NCBI RefSeq assembly: GCF_029873635.1
Contig: NC_080426.1
Span: 56,824,673-56,888,672, forward strand
Direction: 5' to 3'
Length of the DNA: 64,000 nucleotides
From: Malania oleifera
Taxonomy: Eukaryota; Streptophyta; Magnoliopsida; Santalales; Ximeniaceae
Part shown: positions 12,101 to 21,308 of the stretch, in pieces
How positions within the stretch are numbered: position 1 is the first letter of the stretch
Layout: each line of letters begins with the position of its first letter
Notes under the pieces: model-generated
Told to the model about the DNA's origin: nothing
Database searches by the model: none
The model's input: the letters and a program-made list of their open reading frames with translations, nothing else
Program-made: the position numbers and the translations under genes

Positions 12101-15100
12101 AGTAACTTGCTTGCAGTACTTATGCGGTTACACTTCAGTTTCTTCAAAATCTTGCACTAACAATCAAAATTTGGCAGCAAAAACCAGTTTCTCGCAAGTA
12201 CAAATGCAGTTTCTGTTCAGTTTCTTAAAATTCTGACAAGAAAGCCTCTGTTTCTCGCAATCAAAATCAGTTTATATTCAGTATTTATCGTTGTATCCCA
12301 AATTCTCTTTAGGCAGGAATCAATATATCTTCGCTCTGGTCACAATAACTTTGTTGGGCTAATGGAACCTACAACACACGTGGGACTGTCATGACGGGAG
12401 GGGCTGCGATGGGCAAAGGAGTTTTGTGCAGTGATGAATGGGTGCAATGAGGAGGGTTCTGGAACTGCAGAGAGGATTTCAGGTGAGGTGAAGGGCGTTG
12501 ATGAAGAAACTAGTGATGTGAAACTTCTTGTCATGCTAATTCGAAGAAGAAGTCCTTTCTTTCTTTCTTTTTCCCTTTTCTGGAATCTTCTCTAAATTTC
12601 ATGAGTGTCAGCAGTGCTTTGCAGAGAGGCAAGGGCGAGAGTGAAGCCTGTGGTGGATGGTTGGTGGATTGAAGTTAGGCTCTGATACAAATTGATGTAT
12701 TACAGCAACAGACGGAAACAGGGAGAGGGAATTGAGGGGGAGAAACAAAGAAAAGAGGGGGAGGAGAAAAAGAAGGGGAAACAGCGGGACAGAACAGAAG
12801 ATCAGAGACAAAAGTTACAGAATAGAAAAAGAACAGAAGGAGAAACAGAAAGGGGAGAAGGAAAGAAGAAGAGAAAGAAGAAGGAAAGAAAAAGGAGAAG
12901 GAAGACGTGAGGGAGAGAGAGAAAGTGACTGCTGTGAGAGAAAGCAATGTAGATTGAATCAATAATTCCATAGTTTCTTATTCTTATATCGTAAACCTAT
13001 ATTTGTAGGTAACTGAGAAACCCTAAACATAAAACTTTTGACAATTACAAAATAACCCTAAAAAAAACAATAAAAAATCATAAAATAACTGCAAAATAAT
13101 TAAGAGTGACTGAAATAAACAAATATTGCCAAACTAATATTAAATCCTTAATTTGTAAATCTTTGAGAAGAATATGAGTGTCTGCTGCCTAGAATTATCC
13201 ATTGGCAGTACTCCAGCACTACCTATTCTCTGACCTTGTCATACTGAACACGGATATGTTTTGTCCTTCGGAGAAGCACCTTACTCTTTGAAACTGTACC
13301 CTGACCACCACGATGAAGTGATACATTGCCATGCCTGGAACTGAAATGACAAATCACTCCTACCAAATTGCTTCCTTAGGGTCGTCTGTTATCATTTCTG
13401 TTTCTGAGTCTCTATTTTTGTTTCTTACTGGCAACATGTTTGTTTACATTTTAAAAAAAGAGAAAACAAGATTTTAATGGTTTTTAGTTGTTTTCGCAAT
13501 TATTTAGAATGCTTTAATATGCAGAATTAACTTTTATGGATTAAATCGTTCATTTTATACATAATTTCAATTAAAATGAAAATAAAATGGCTCTGAATTT
13601 AAAAAATATAATTAAAATAAAAATATCCATAAAATTTCTAAAAATTTGGTAGAGAAAATAAGTCATTTAATTTAAAAAAAAAAATATTTTTCAATTTCCA
13701 CATTTATATTGTTGTTCTAGCGCTAAAAAATGGGTTTTAAGAAATAATAATTAGGTGGAATAATTATAATAATTTCTATTTTTATTATAATATTTGTAAT
13801 TTGTATTTTTTTTGTATTTTTATTATTTAAATAATATTTTAATACAAAAATGAGCATTTAGTCAATCAAGTTTTTAATTTGTAATAGTTTATAATGATTA
13901 TGTTTCTTGCTTTTAGTTTTTAGTTTTTATGTCTGGTTTTCAGTTTTCATATCTGTTTTTTGTTTTCATAATTTTTGATAGTGATACCAAATGACCCTTT
14001 AGCTTCTGTCACTCTGATGTACTCCTGTCCTACATGGAGGAGCAATATCATGTAACACTGACTTTCAACCAATGTTTTTAAAACGGATCGGACCGTGGGG
14101 CTCTCCGATTTGCGGTTCTTCTGGTTGGACCAGTTTGACTGCCAGTCAGACAGGTTATATTTTATTTTATAAAATATATTTGATGTGTTAGTTATATAAT
14201 ATTTGTTAAGATAAGACCAATTACAAGATAGAAGCTGTAGCTCAGTGGTAGATTCTCGCCCATCTCTCCTTGTGAAGCATGGTTCAAGCACCTTCCCCTC
14301 CTTCCCAATTCTTTTTGTTGCCTTTTTTTGTGCCCTTTTTTGGAGGGCATTTTGGTTACTTTTGACTTTTCTGATTCGTTAATAGTTCCAGACTTCCAGT
14401 ACCTTCCTCATCGTCCTGATCTCCTGTACGCGCCACTGCTTCTTCATTCTTTCTTCTGCAAACAAGAACGCTAGAATTTTTTCTGCAAACAAGAAATTTT
14501 TTTTGTCTTCCACTTCTTTATATGAGCTTTCCAGAATTTTCTGAATAAAAGTATGAAACTGAAAGTGTTGGAGAAATTCCTTCTGAGAGGAAATTTTACC
14601 ATGGAATCTGGTACCATTTAATCTCCATTCTCTATCCCTCTTGCTCTATGTGCCGCATCCATGGCTATTGCAAGCCTCACGGCTGCGGGCGGGTGGTTGT
14701 CAAGCACCAGAGATTGAGATTTTGGTCTACAAAAACTCAAACCCAGTTTATTTTGGTTTTTTTGTGCCTTCCAGTTCACCAGTTTTTTAACTGGTTTTAT
14801 CTGGGTTAGAGGATGGCCAATATAGTTGTTCAAACCGGACTAGGAAGTGGTCCCTTTCATGGTTCAACTGGACTGACCTGCCAGTCTGGTCTGGTTTTGA
14901 AAACACTCCTTTCAACAGAGGCCCTCTTATGACTGAAATACAAAACCTGTCATCAACCTCCTGCTATCAAGGTTCAAGGTCGCTAGCACGGTTAGCATCA
15001 ATGATGCTATAACACTATCAGAGGCACTGTTTCTGTCAGCATAGTAGAATAATCTTGGGTCACAGCAAGATATCTGAAAATCTACTGCTCATATTTCATG

Positions 15101-18100
15101 GCTCCTTTCCTGGATCACTCATGAACTTGCTAACCATGCTTACTGCCTGCGAGATATCTGATTGGCATCACAAAGGGTTCTGATAGTGCCATTAGACTTT
15201 TTTTTTTTTTTAACTATATACCTAACCCCATGGTCTTACAAGTAGCATGATTTCCCATTAGGATACTTCCAGCATTGCAGGGCTTGTAGTTATCAAACAA
15301 GTCCTTTTTTTAGGCACATATGGTAAGAACTACTAGAATCCAAATCCAACAGCTGTTAGGAGATACCTGTAGTCGCTAACCAAATATCTGCACTGGTCAT
15401 TTTCATTGTAAGTTGCTTTGTCTATGCTATACTCATGGTTTCTGACTGCTGCTTCTGATTTTTTTCACCCTCTAGGCGCTGTTTGATTATGTGTAGTCCT
15501 TCCTAATAGGCCTTTTAATAATCGCATTTGACATCTTTTCTTGTTGTAGACTTTGATTATACTCTCTAAATATTCCATGCCCCATGACTTCCTTTGACCA
15601 CACCTTTCCTCAGACTTCTTGGACTTGGCCAAAGTCTTTCACCACCAGTTTCATTGGGACTGTATAAGTCCTGTAACTTCTTCCCTGCTGTACAGCAGTG
15701 TGGTAACCAGTCATAGGATTTAGGGAGTGAGTTCAACAGAAGTAGCGTATCTTCATCCGCAATCTGTACTTGGATTGCACCATGTCACCAGATTGTTATA
15801 CTTGTTCAGAAGATCCAGAGAGTATGTATTCTCTGCCGTCACCAAGCAATACAATTCCTTCGCAGGCTGCTTCTTCATCAGATTATAGACACTCATGTTC
15901 TGCCCATATACAGCAGTATCCTCATTGAACATGCTGTTCATGATATCATGAGAGAGGTTTAGATTGCAATGGCAGCATAGTATCTGAACCTTCTCCTTTG
16001 TCTTGGTTTTCTTCTGGGTTTTCTTCATACTATATCCTACACTTCATGAATCATTTGTTGAATGAGAATATCATTCACACGTCTCTGCAAGAGAGGTAGA
16101 AGTTTTTCTGTTAGACTTCTCATCTCGCACTCTGCACTTGCCATTCACTGAAACTATGCGAAATCCTAACCCTAACCCTAGCCCTAACCTAGGGTTCTAC
16201 TACCAAAGTTGTGCACAGATTAAAATGTGCACATGCAAGAACAGAAAGATTTATGTAGTTCAGCAAGATGCTATGTGCTTGGAGGAGAGTGAGATCAAAT
16301 TTTCACTATGAAGAAGAAAGTACAATACAATTGTTAGGTTACATTTGGTTTGCGGAATAATTATTCCTTAGAGTTAGATGAAATATTGTAAAAATTTTTG
16401 GAAATAAAGGTAGTAACTATTCCTTATATGTTCCTTACTATTTCATTCAACATGTAATAAGAGAGGAATAAATATTACTAATGTGAAATTTGGGAATAGT
16501 TATTTCTTGTTTATTCATTGTTATGGATCCATAAAAAGTTCCATATTGTTATTTACTTCATGGTAATAACACTTTTTTATATATAACTAATTTGAACTAA
16601 TCTATTATAATTCAACTATTCTTAGGAATACAATTTATGTGAGCCAATTTAACCTTAGTCTCGTAGCTTAGAAATACAACTGCTCAGTTTCCTTGCAACA
16701 TGATGCAACTCGAAAATATGGTTAAAACAGACCTTGCATTAATTCGATTGGGTTGGTCTTCTCTCATGTTTTGTGTGTAGTTTTTTTACCGTGACAGCTC
16801 TGCCCTCGCAACCTACTACTATAGGTTTCCATTATTTCTCAATTTAATTTTTAGTCCTCAAATTAGAATGGATCAGATGCGCAGTCATCACCATGAGAAT
16901 ACATCACTTCCTTCTGGGAACAGTTTTATTGCATTGGTGTATAGAAATTGGATATCATGATATACTTGGACAATGTTCGGATTTTTGGAAATGTGTTAGT
17001 CTAAGAGCAGTCAGGGAATACTGCAATGGGAGAATAGAAAGTCTTGAATCTTCCCAAATGTTAATTTTCACTTCCCACAAGATTCTAATAATAGAATAGT
17101 CTTCTTTGCTGGGTGAGGAAGTATTGGGCAGCACAAAGAGGAAAGCAATTACTCTTGAAAACCTGAGTTCTGAGAGAATCAGAAGTTTGCAGAAGGTAAG
17201 CTTTGTTTGCTTTCATAGCTTAGACATCTGTCCTGGAGCAGCACTGCTGATGGTTTTTTCCTTGAAGTATGCTTTAGATCATCATTAGGAACCTGGCGAG
17301 AGGCTCATTACTTTCAGTATACTTAAAATGAGTATTCATATGTGCAATTACTGACTTTTAAAATAAGTATTCAGATGTTAAACCTTGTATTGTTGATGTA
17401 AGATGTAATGGAGTTTTATTTTTGCTTTTCCGGTGCTTCTGAATAGTGTAGGATTCTTGATCATTTCATGGGCCAAGTATTTTTTTTATTCATCCTGGTT
17501 ATTCTGAAAATTTCAGGCCTTTTCCTTCCAGCTGTGGTGAGGCCTATACTGGACTCATTGGAAACATCCAAACAAGTTCCACAGCCTGCATTAAGTGAGG
17601 TGAGTATTAAATTTCTTTTCATGTGTTTCTTTTCCTCAATTGCTTTTTCTTCCCAAAAGGTTTATTTTTTTCACCTAGATATCTGAATTCCCTTTCTTGG
17701 CGTTTGCCTCATACTATCATTTAAATGTTTCTGTTGAGAAGTTTAAATCCCTTGCCTCAGAAATAATGGGTAATTTTGGACGCATAACTGTTCAGTAATC
17801 TCCATTAAATTTCTGCAATTTGTTGGTATCCAGCCCAAGTTGTTGCAGAACATCCAAGGCTGCCACGGGAGACCTTTCCTTAACGGCTAAACCTTAAGAT
17901 TTGGGAAGGTGTTACTTCATGTATAGTGCAACACCTTTTTCCCCTGTAGTTGAACAGAGTGCTTAGGGGATGTCACTCTGTCAGTGGCCCCTTACAGCAG
18001 ATCCATGCGTCTCACCATTTTATCTCAGACTCGGCTCTTTTTAGTATTTTTGGTATATACTAATTTTAGATTCTTGCTTAACTGTTCAGGTCAGCAACCA

Positions 18101-18545
18101 ACTAGAAATACTAGGACCCTTTTGAACCGCATTCAATTGAGCATGGGCTGTTGCCCCAATTAGTTTACCAGGACGCCATATAATATGCATATGAACAGCA
18201 AGTTTTTTTTTTGAGAAAAACCTACTCAAAATGGGTCTAAATCCAAACAAACAAGATTTTTTAGCTGCTTCAGTTTCTTATTTATTATTTATTATTTATT
18301 TTTTTATTTGCAAGCCCTAATTTGAGATGAGCCCTAAATTGTTATTATTATTATTATTTTATTTTATTTTTTTTACCATTTTTAAACTAGATTCTTAAAT
18401 TTCTTTCTATATTTCGTGAAAATTCCATAAAACTTCCTTGCATGCACATTGATGATGATTGCTCTAGTCCATACGGTTAAATTCAACCCTTTGTTGTGCA
18501 TCTGTACAGGTGGTTGCTGGGATGACTGGTAAAAAGCAGGGTTAG
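1683..18545 (+). CDS. 65-aa protein, likely mitochondrial complex I B9/NDUFA3-type subunit (3 exons)
   Basis: The coding sequence is split over three exons: 1683-1761, 17517-17599 and 18510-18545 (TAG stop included). Joined they give exactly 66 codons (65 aa). Both introns are GT-AG: donors at 1762 (GTATGT) and 17600 (GTGAGT), acceptors ending at 17516 and 18509. The protein starts MPVMEKLRMFVAQEPVV, has a hydrophobic segment at about residues 15-33 (AASCLIAG followed by GLFLPAVV), then RPILDSLE and a lysine-containing tail ending GMTGKKQG. The single membrane helix, small size and the VAQEPVVAASCLIAG and LPAVVRPILDSLE motifs match, from memory, a conserved plant protein assigned to the membrane arm of NADH dehydrogenase (B9/NDUFA3). 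The exon structure is very secure because phase and length fit perfectly; the functional name is family recall. Intron 1 is 15,755 bp and full of transposons; intron 2 is 910 bp. Confidence 0.85.
2495..3657. mobile_element. MULE-type MITE with 9-bp TSD
   Basis: Terminal inverted repeats (AATGATTTTAAAT on the left, ATTTAAAACCAT on the right, with related GCGAT and TTACATAA stretches further in) are flanked by a perfect 9-bp duplication GATGCCTAC at 2486-2494 and 3658-3666. A 9-bp TSD is typical of Mutator-like elements. No transposase is encoded. A SINE is inserted at 3186-3536. Confidence 0.75.
3186..3536 (+). mobile_element. tRNA-derived SINE
   Basis: The 5' part has an A-box-like TGGAGTAGTGG (3201-3211) and a perfect B box GGTTCGAATCC (3244-3254), so it can carry an internal Pol III promoter. 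A GC-rich tRNA-unrelated body follows and the element ends in an A-rich tail (about 3497-3530). A short duplication CTAAAAG at 3179-3185 and 3537-3543 flanks it, extended imperfectly to GGNCTAAAAG. It lies within the MULE-type MITE. Confidence 0.8.
4026..4905. mobile_element. hAT-type MITE with 8-bp TSD
   Basis: The element begins CATAGTTGTTAGAATC and ends with the inverted counterpart ...TTTGACAACTATG. The subterminal regions are rich in GATTCGA-like repeats. A perfect 8-bp duplication CCTCCAAG lies at 4018-4025 and 4906-4913, as expected for hAT elements. It is about 880 bp with no transposase reading frame. It sits in the minus-strand copia remnant. Confidence 0.85.
4906..5096 (-). pseudogene. 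copia RNase H C-terminal remnant
   Basis: Reading the minus strand leftward from about 5090 gives an open stretch containing RLNTKENAAGMLTNLYPSKK, which resembles the NTKENPADMLTK motif near the end of copia polyproteins. It continues past the position of the hAT MITE toward the LTR. It is part of the outer copia element and is cut on the right by the gypsy insertion at 5097. Confidence 0.45.
5097..5640 (-). repeat. 3' LTR of the intron gypsy element
   Basis: This copy of 544 bp matches 12693-13218 along its length. It contains a purine-dominated stretch on the + strand at about 5103-5395 and ends CCATCA at 5640, followed by a pyrimidine-rich stretch that would be the polypurine tract on the minus strand. 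Confidence 0.7.
5690..6548 (+). pseudogene. RTE-like LINE, 5' part (split)
   Basis: Translation of the + strand shows a degenerate non-LTR polyprotein: a stretch equivalent to AKEVFGESKERWWW near 5840, AKKAISDTKHRAHNNL near 6000, and REVATIL, a counterpart of RERWRRYF, near 6200. The clean open part (6219-6542) contains GLDNISIEGWKCL and SAEWRKSTLILLYKNKGDFQ, the start of the reverse transcriptase domain. Several stops and a (TA)n expansion at 6067-6107 break it. The frame ends at NY (about 6537) and resumes at 9271 after an insertion. The 5' end is truncated and its exact start is uncertain. Confidence 0.8.
6067..6107. repeat. (TA)n microsatellite inside the LINE
   Basis: About 20 TA units interrupt the LINE where related proteins have a short DIY-type stretch. 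The repeat reads as alternating Ile-Tyr in the LINE frame. Confidence 0.9.
6549..9270 (-). mobile_element. 2.7 kb insertion splitting the LINE, probably a solo LTR
   Basis: The LINE reading frame is lost at about 6545 and resumes exactly in register of homology at about 9271, so everything between is an insertion. On the minus strand it starts TGTTGACACCCTATTTTG, a start typical of plant Ty3-gypsy LTRs; the other end (near 6551) gives TG on the + strand. No clear TSD was found (flanks TAACA and CTTAT). No coding region is convincing. It contains two adjacent hairpins at 7842-7883 and a (CT)n run near 8832. Confidence 0.5.
7842..7883. repeat. two adjacent perfect hairpins with TTGA loops
   Basis: AAACCGG-TTGA-CCGGTTT (7842-7859) is followed two bases later by GTGGACTGG-TTGA-CCAGTCCAC (7862-7883). 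Both stems are perfect (7 and 9 bp) and share the loop. Confidence 0.85.
9271..10482 (+). pseudogene. RTE-like LINE, 3' part
   Basis: Homology resumes with MSHIMKLWERVIEQRIR, followed by NQFGFILGRS, DLHMVFIDLEK, GVHQGSTLGPNLFALVIDE and an active-site region FVDD near 9730 (usual FADD), all reverse transcriptase motifs. The C-terminal part shows MLRWMIG near 10120, a remnant of RWFGH near 10237 and RGRGRLKLIWNEVVRKDL near 10315. Frameshifts and stops break it. The element ends with a TTG-rich tail at about 10456-10482, as RTE-clade elements do. It is inserted in the gypsy element and is oriented opposite to it. Confidence 0.8.
10488..10950 (-). pseudogene. Ty3-gypsy gag fragment
   Basis: The minus strand from 10950 leftward encodes VWSKMKYLLKDKYVPSSH and then, after one stop, LVDQLYNLERLSSNASDY and MALEVERFVQLSNRKN. 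This matches the retrotransposon gag domain pattern of plant Ty3-gypsy elements. The open part is 10488-10862. It lies between the LINE tail and the leader of the gypsy element, and its direction agrees with the primer-binding site at 12678. Zinc knuckle and pol are absent. Confidence 0.65.
10951..12692 (-). other. gypsy leader region
   Basis: No coding region is supported. This is the untranslated leader between gag and the primer-binding site of the minus-strand gypsy element. It contains a short (TA)n at about 11681-11692 and scattered copies of a CAGTTTCT-type motif between 11990 and 12290. Confidence 0.45.
12678..12690 (-). promoter_or_regulatory. primer-binding site (tRNA-Met type)
   Basis: GGCTCTGATACAA is the reverse complement of TTGTATCAGAGCC, one mismatch from the plant initiator-tRNA-Met site TTGGTATCAGAGCC. 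It lies two bases from the LTR start at 12693. Confidence 0.75.
12693..13218 (-). repeat. 5' LTR of the intron gypsy element
   Basis: This repeat pairs with 5097-5640. It includes a purine-only-like tract on the + strand (about 12716-12945) and an AT-rich 3' half. Confidence 0.7.
13378..13998. mobile_element. MITE with AGGGTC termini
   Basis: Left end AGGGTCGTCTGTTATCA and right end (reverse complement) AGGGTCATTTGGTATCA agree at 14 of 17 positions. The interior is very AT-rich without coding potential. No clean target-site duplication was seen, so the superfamily is open. Confidence 0.55.
14070..14908. mobile_element. hAT-type MITE carrying a tRNA-like module
   Basis: The termini are CAATGTTTTTAAAAC and the reverse complement GAGTGTTTTCAAAAC. 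Subterminal parts are rich in CTGGTCTGG/GGACCAG-type motifs. A perfect 8-bp duplication CTTTCAAC flanks it (14062-14069, 14909-14916). It encodes no transposase. A tRNA-like segment lies at 14233-14304. Confidence 0.75.
14233..14304 (+). other. tRNA-like segment with A and B boxes
   Basis: TAGCTCAGTGG (14238-14248) matches the Pol III A box and GGTTCAAGCAC (14281-14291) is close to the B box. Spacing is tRNA-like, but an acceptor stem could not be closed by eye, so this is a tRNA relic or SINE head rather than a working tRNA gene. Confidence 0.5.
14917..16190 (-). other. copia internal region, no recognisable domains
   Basis: The stretch lies between the hAT MITE and the right LTR of the outer copia element. 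The only notable open frame is 15753-16028 on the minus strand (91 aa, begins with a Lys/Thr-rich stretch). It is not recognised and may be the start of a decayed gag. The direction fits the element. Confidence 0.35.
16165..16191. repeat. interstitial telomere-like CCCTAA repeats
   Basis: About four units of CCCTAA with one CCCTAG variant, followed by CTAGGG. They lie just beside the degenerate primer-binding site of the outer copia element. Confidence 0.75.
16337..16654. mobile_element. PIF/Harbinger-type MITE (TTA TSD)
   Basis: Begins GGTTACATTTGG and ends in the inverted counterpart CCAATTTAACC. A 3-bp TTA lies on both sides (16334-16336, 16655-16657), as expected for Tourist/PIF MITEs. 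It is 318 bp and interrupts the right LTR of the outer copia element, since LTR homology resumes on the far side. Confidence 0.7.
17600..18509 (+). other. intron 2 of the 65-aa gene
   Basis: A 910-bp intron with GTGAGT donor and TGTACAG acceptor. It holds T-rich tracts and (TTA)n-like stretches near 18280-18370. No inserted element or RNA gene was recognised. Confidence 0.85.
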
Positions 18546-18870
18546 TGTGGACCAAATGATGCTGGGATGATTCTTGCTTTACCCTTTTGACTACTTTGCC
18601 CCAGCTTCATTCTCTTCAACAATGCAATAAGCCTTTTCTTTAGTATTTTTGGAGAACTAGGAACGTATATTGCAGTGATACGTTTTTGGTTTCAGCATAT
18701 GAATGAATATATGTAATGTTGTAACAGTGTTTGCCAGGAAAAAAAATAAAAAAAAGAAGACAAGAGGCGTATTGTTGAAAATGGTATAGTGAAAATTCCT
18801 GACCAAAATCATTGTTTTTCTTGGTATTAGCAATTGGATACATGTGATTCGTGTGTAATGTTTTCTTTAT
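18546..18870 (+). other. probable 3' UTR
   Basis: Sequence after the stop codon includes an AATAAG hexamer near 18626 and TG/TA-rich stretches (ATATGTAATGTTGTAAC near 18710) typical of plant polyadenylation regions. The cleavage site is not visible. Confidence 0.4.
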
Positions 18871-21247
18871 TTAAATTAATTTTGTATCTCAATTTTTGTT
18901 AATTTTGGTGTATATATATATATATATATATGTATATATTTTATTATTCTTTTCTAACATTGACTATAGCCATCTCATTGCGAATTATTGCTTGTAGTTT
19001 ATAAATTTCTTGATCGAAAATTTGTTAGAATATTTTAGAATTTTGAAAATAAAAAATAGTTGTAGCTATGGATCAATTTCATTACCATATTTATCAGTTA
19101 GTTCTATTCAGTTATGGATGAACCAGTATTTTTATATTATACTCTTTGATATTTCTAGTATTTAACTAATCCTTGTGTAGGGCTACTTTGCGTTATAAAA
19201 AATAGGCACCAAAGAGGGGACATTTTTCCCATGTATGTGTATGTATTGCAAGTATTTGTTTGGTGTCTTTAGATGAAGTAAGTTTGGAAGAATTTTTACA
19301 TGTCAACTTGTTCGTATAAAAACTAATTTACCCTTCATTGGATCAACGATTTTGTATGAAGAAAATAAATTAAAAAAGAAAGAAAGAAGGAAGATGAATA
19401 GAATATGAAATTATATTTTTATATTAAATATTACTAAAACAAAATTTTATTTGAAAAAAATTCTAATATTAATTATGTGTAAAATTGTTTTTTTAGTTTA
19501 TTTATTTGATATGTTTTTACGTTTATTTTTTATCACTAAACAAGAAAAAATAAATTTTTTTAATTTTATTTTTAATTCCTAAACGGTTCATGAATTATTT
19601 TCCTTGATTGTTGATTTCAAATTTTGTTGATTCCTAGTTTTTGCATGGGCGTCGAGTAAGATGGATGGGGTGGGGTTGCGGATTTTTTTGCCCTTTTTTG
19701 TGGGGTGTGCGGGTTGTGTTATGTAATTTCTAATCCTATCATTGAAAGTTGATGACTCGAGAGCGCCTTTTTCATTGTAGTAGTAAGTGCTTGTTAATTT
19801 TTAAAGAAATATAAAATATTTCTTTTATTTTTAATTTTTTAATTTTTTTTTTTTGTAGAAAAACTGAAAAATAATCAAAGATATCGTTTAACAACTATAT
19901 TTACCAATTTTGAAAAATCCTTTGACAGTGAGTTAAGGAATTTTACAAAATATTTTTATCTCATCATCATCATCATCATCATCATGTCGTTGATTTGTAT
20001 TCCGTAGTGAGTAGGGCATCCTGTTTCGTCAATTCAAACACCTAGATATATAGGTCACAGGTGAGCCTTTCTTTTTTCCTTTGGTAACGTTCGGGTATCC
20101 TGACTTTCTCGTTGAAACTCCAGCTCACTCTCCCATTGAGCCTTTCTTATTTCTCCTTTTTGAAGCCCCTCTGGACACGCTTGCATGAGGCTTCAACAGG
20201 AACAAGTTCATAGTCACTCCAAATTTAATATAAATTTATATTAAATTTGTTTAATTTCATGTAAATTTAAATCTAAAATTTAAAATTTATGCTAAGCAGT
20301 TCGGTGTGGATGGATGCGTCTTTCATCTTAGCTGGTAAGTAAGGCTCTCAAGTCTCAACCTAACCTGGTCCATTTCAGTGACGGCAGCAGAGATGTGCGG
20401 ACTACAGATTAATGCACGGCATGTGTTTGATGAAAAGCCCCAACGAGCTAGCTCTGATAATTCATGCAAAGCAGAGCCAGTAGTGATGAGAGGTGTAACC
20501 TGTCGAATCACCGGAATGTGAATCCAAGACCTACTTTTCTATGGTTAATTAAAAAGACTTTGGATGATTTGGTAGGGAAATCATGTCAACAACCCCCATT
20601 ATTGCTTTGACTTATACCTGACTTCTCCCCTTCTCTCAGATGGACAGGCCATAAAATATTAGACTCAACTGTTAGCCGCCCACACGCTAGCTCCACCACC
20701 GTCATATTTTTATCAAACATTTTTTAGGGAAAAGAAAAGAAAAACGAATGTTAGAATTAGTAAGAATAGATTTGGTATTATTTTGTGGCTAGGTATAACG
20801 TCAATTTTTTTTGGAAAAAAATTTATGAAAACATTGATGTGACTATTTTGACTGTACAATGTGTTAATATTACCTAAGTTATGAGTTTTGAAGGATGAAT
20901 AGAATTATAATATTGATTTGCTAGTTGCTGTTAATAAGATGGTTTCACAGTTTCACTGCTACAACTAGAATAGCAACAAAATAACACAATTACAATAAAT
21001 ACTCCTTTAGGAACCATTTGGATTAACAATTTTGTTGGCGGAAAGGAAAGTAAAAGAAATGAGGAAATTTATTTATTTATTTTTTGTATTTTTTTTTCTA
21101 TTTTTAAAGTTAAAATTATTTTTAATATGATTTAAAAATTTTAAAATCAAATATTAATTATATGTAAAATCAAAATTTTGTTTATGAATGTGGTACATTT
21201 TTTTTTTCTCATTTTTCTTTGATAACCAAACATTAATTTATGAATTA

Positions 21248-21308
<61 letters not shown>

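Larger units (their letters stand above)
5097..13218 (-). mobile_element. Ty3-gypsy element with two LTRs, TSD CTACT/CTACC
   Basis: Direct repeats at 5097-5640 and 12693-13218 begin TGATG and end CATCA/CAGCA on the + strand and share purine-rich and AT-rich blocks throughout. The 5-bp flanks are CTACT (5092-5096) and CTACC (13219-13223), one mismatch. A reverse-complement primer-binding site (GGCTCTGATACAA, 12678-12690) abuts the right LTR, so the element reads on the minus strand. Only leader and gag remain between LINE and right LTR; pol is missing. A LINE is inserted in it. Confidence 0.75.
2400..16912 (-). mobile_element. degenerate Ty1-copia element (outermost insertion in intron 1)
   Basis: Two diverged direct-repeat segments look like its LTRs. 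The left one ends at 3975 and is interrupted by the MITE at 2495-3657. The right one runs about 16206-16912 and is interrupted by the MITE at 16337-16654. They share blocks such as CACTATGAAGAAGAAAGTA and an ACATGATRCAACT motif. A purine tract (on the minus strand) abuts the left LTR near 3976-3990. A degenerate tRNA-Met primer-binding site in reverse complement (GGTTCTACTACCAA) sits at about 16192-16205. A minus-strand RNase H C-terminal remnant precedes the left LTR. The outer ends and TSD could not be fixed, so the limits are approximate. All other intron 1 elements lie inside it. Confidence 0.5.
1762..17516 (+). other. intron 1, 15.8 kb, filled with nested transposons
   Basis: The intron is bounded by GTATGT at 1762 and a TTTCAG acceptor ending at 17516. 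Only about 640 bases at its left end and 600 at its right end lack a recognisable element. The rest is copia, gypsy, LINE, LTR, MITE and SINE sequence annotated separately. The short TTG-rich pieces at both ends probably represent the ancestral intron of about 1.2 kb. Confidence 0.8.

Noticed and set aside
12675-12971. Overlapping frames on both strands (98, 72 and 77 codons)
   Set aside because: They are low-complexity products of a purine tract in the gypsy LTR (Arg/Lys/Glu/Gly on one strand, Ser/Leu/Phe on the other).
14233-14304. Functional tRNA gene
   Set aside because: A and B boxes are visible but an acceptor stem could not be closed and it lies inside a MITE.
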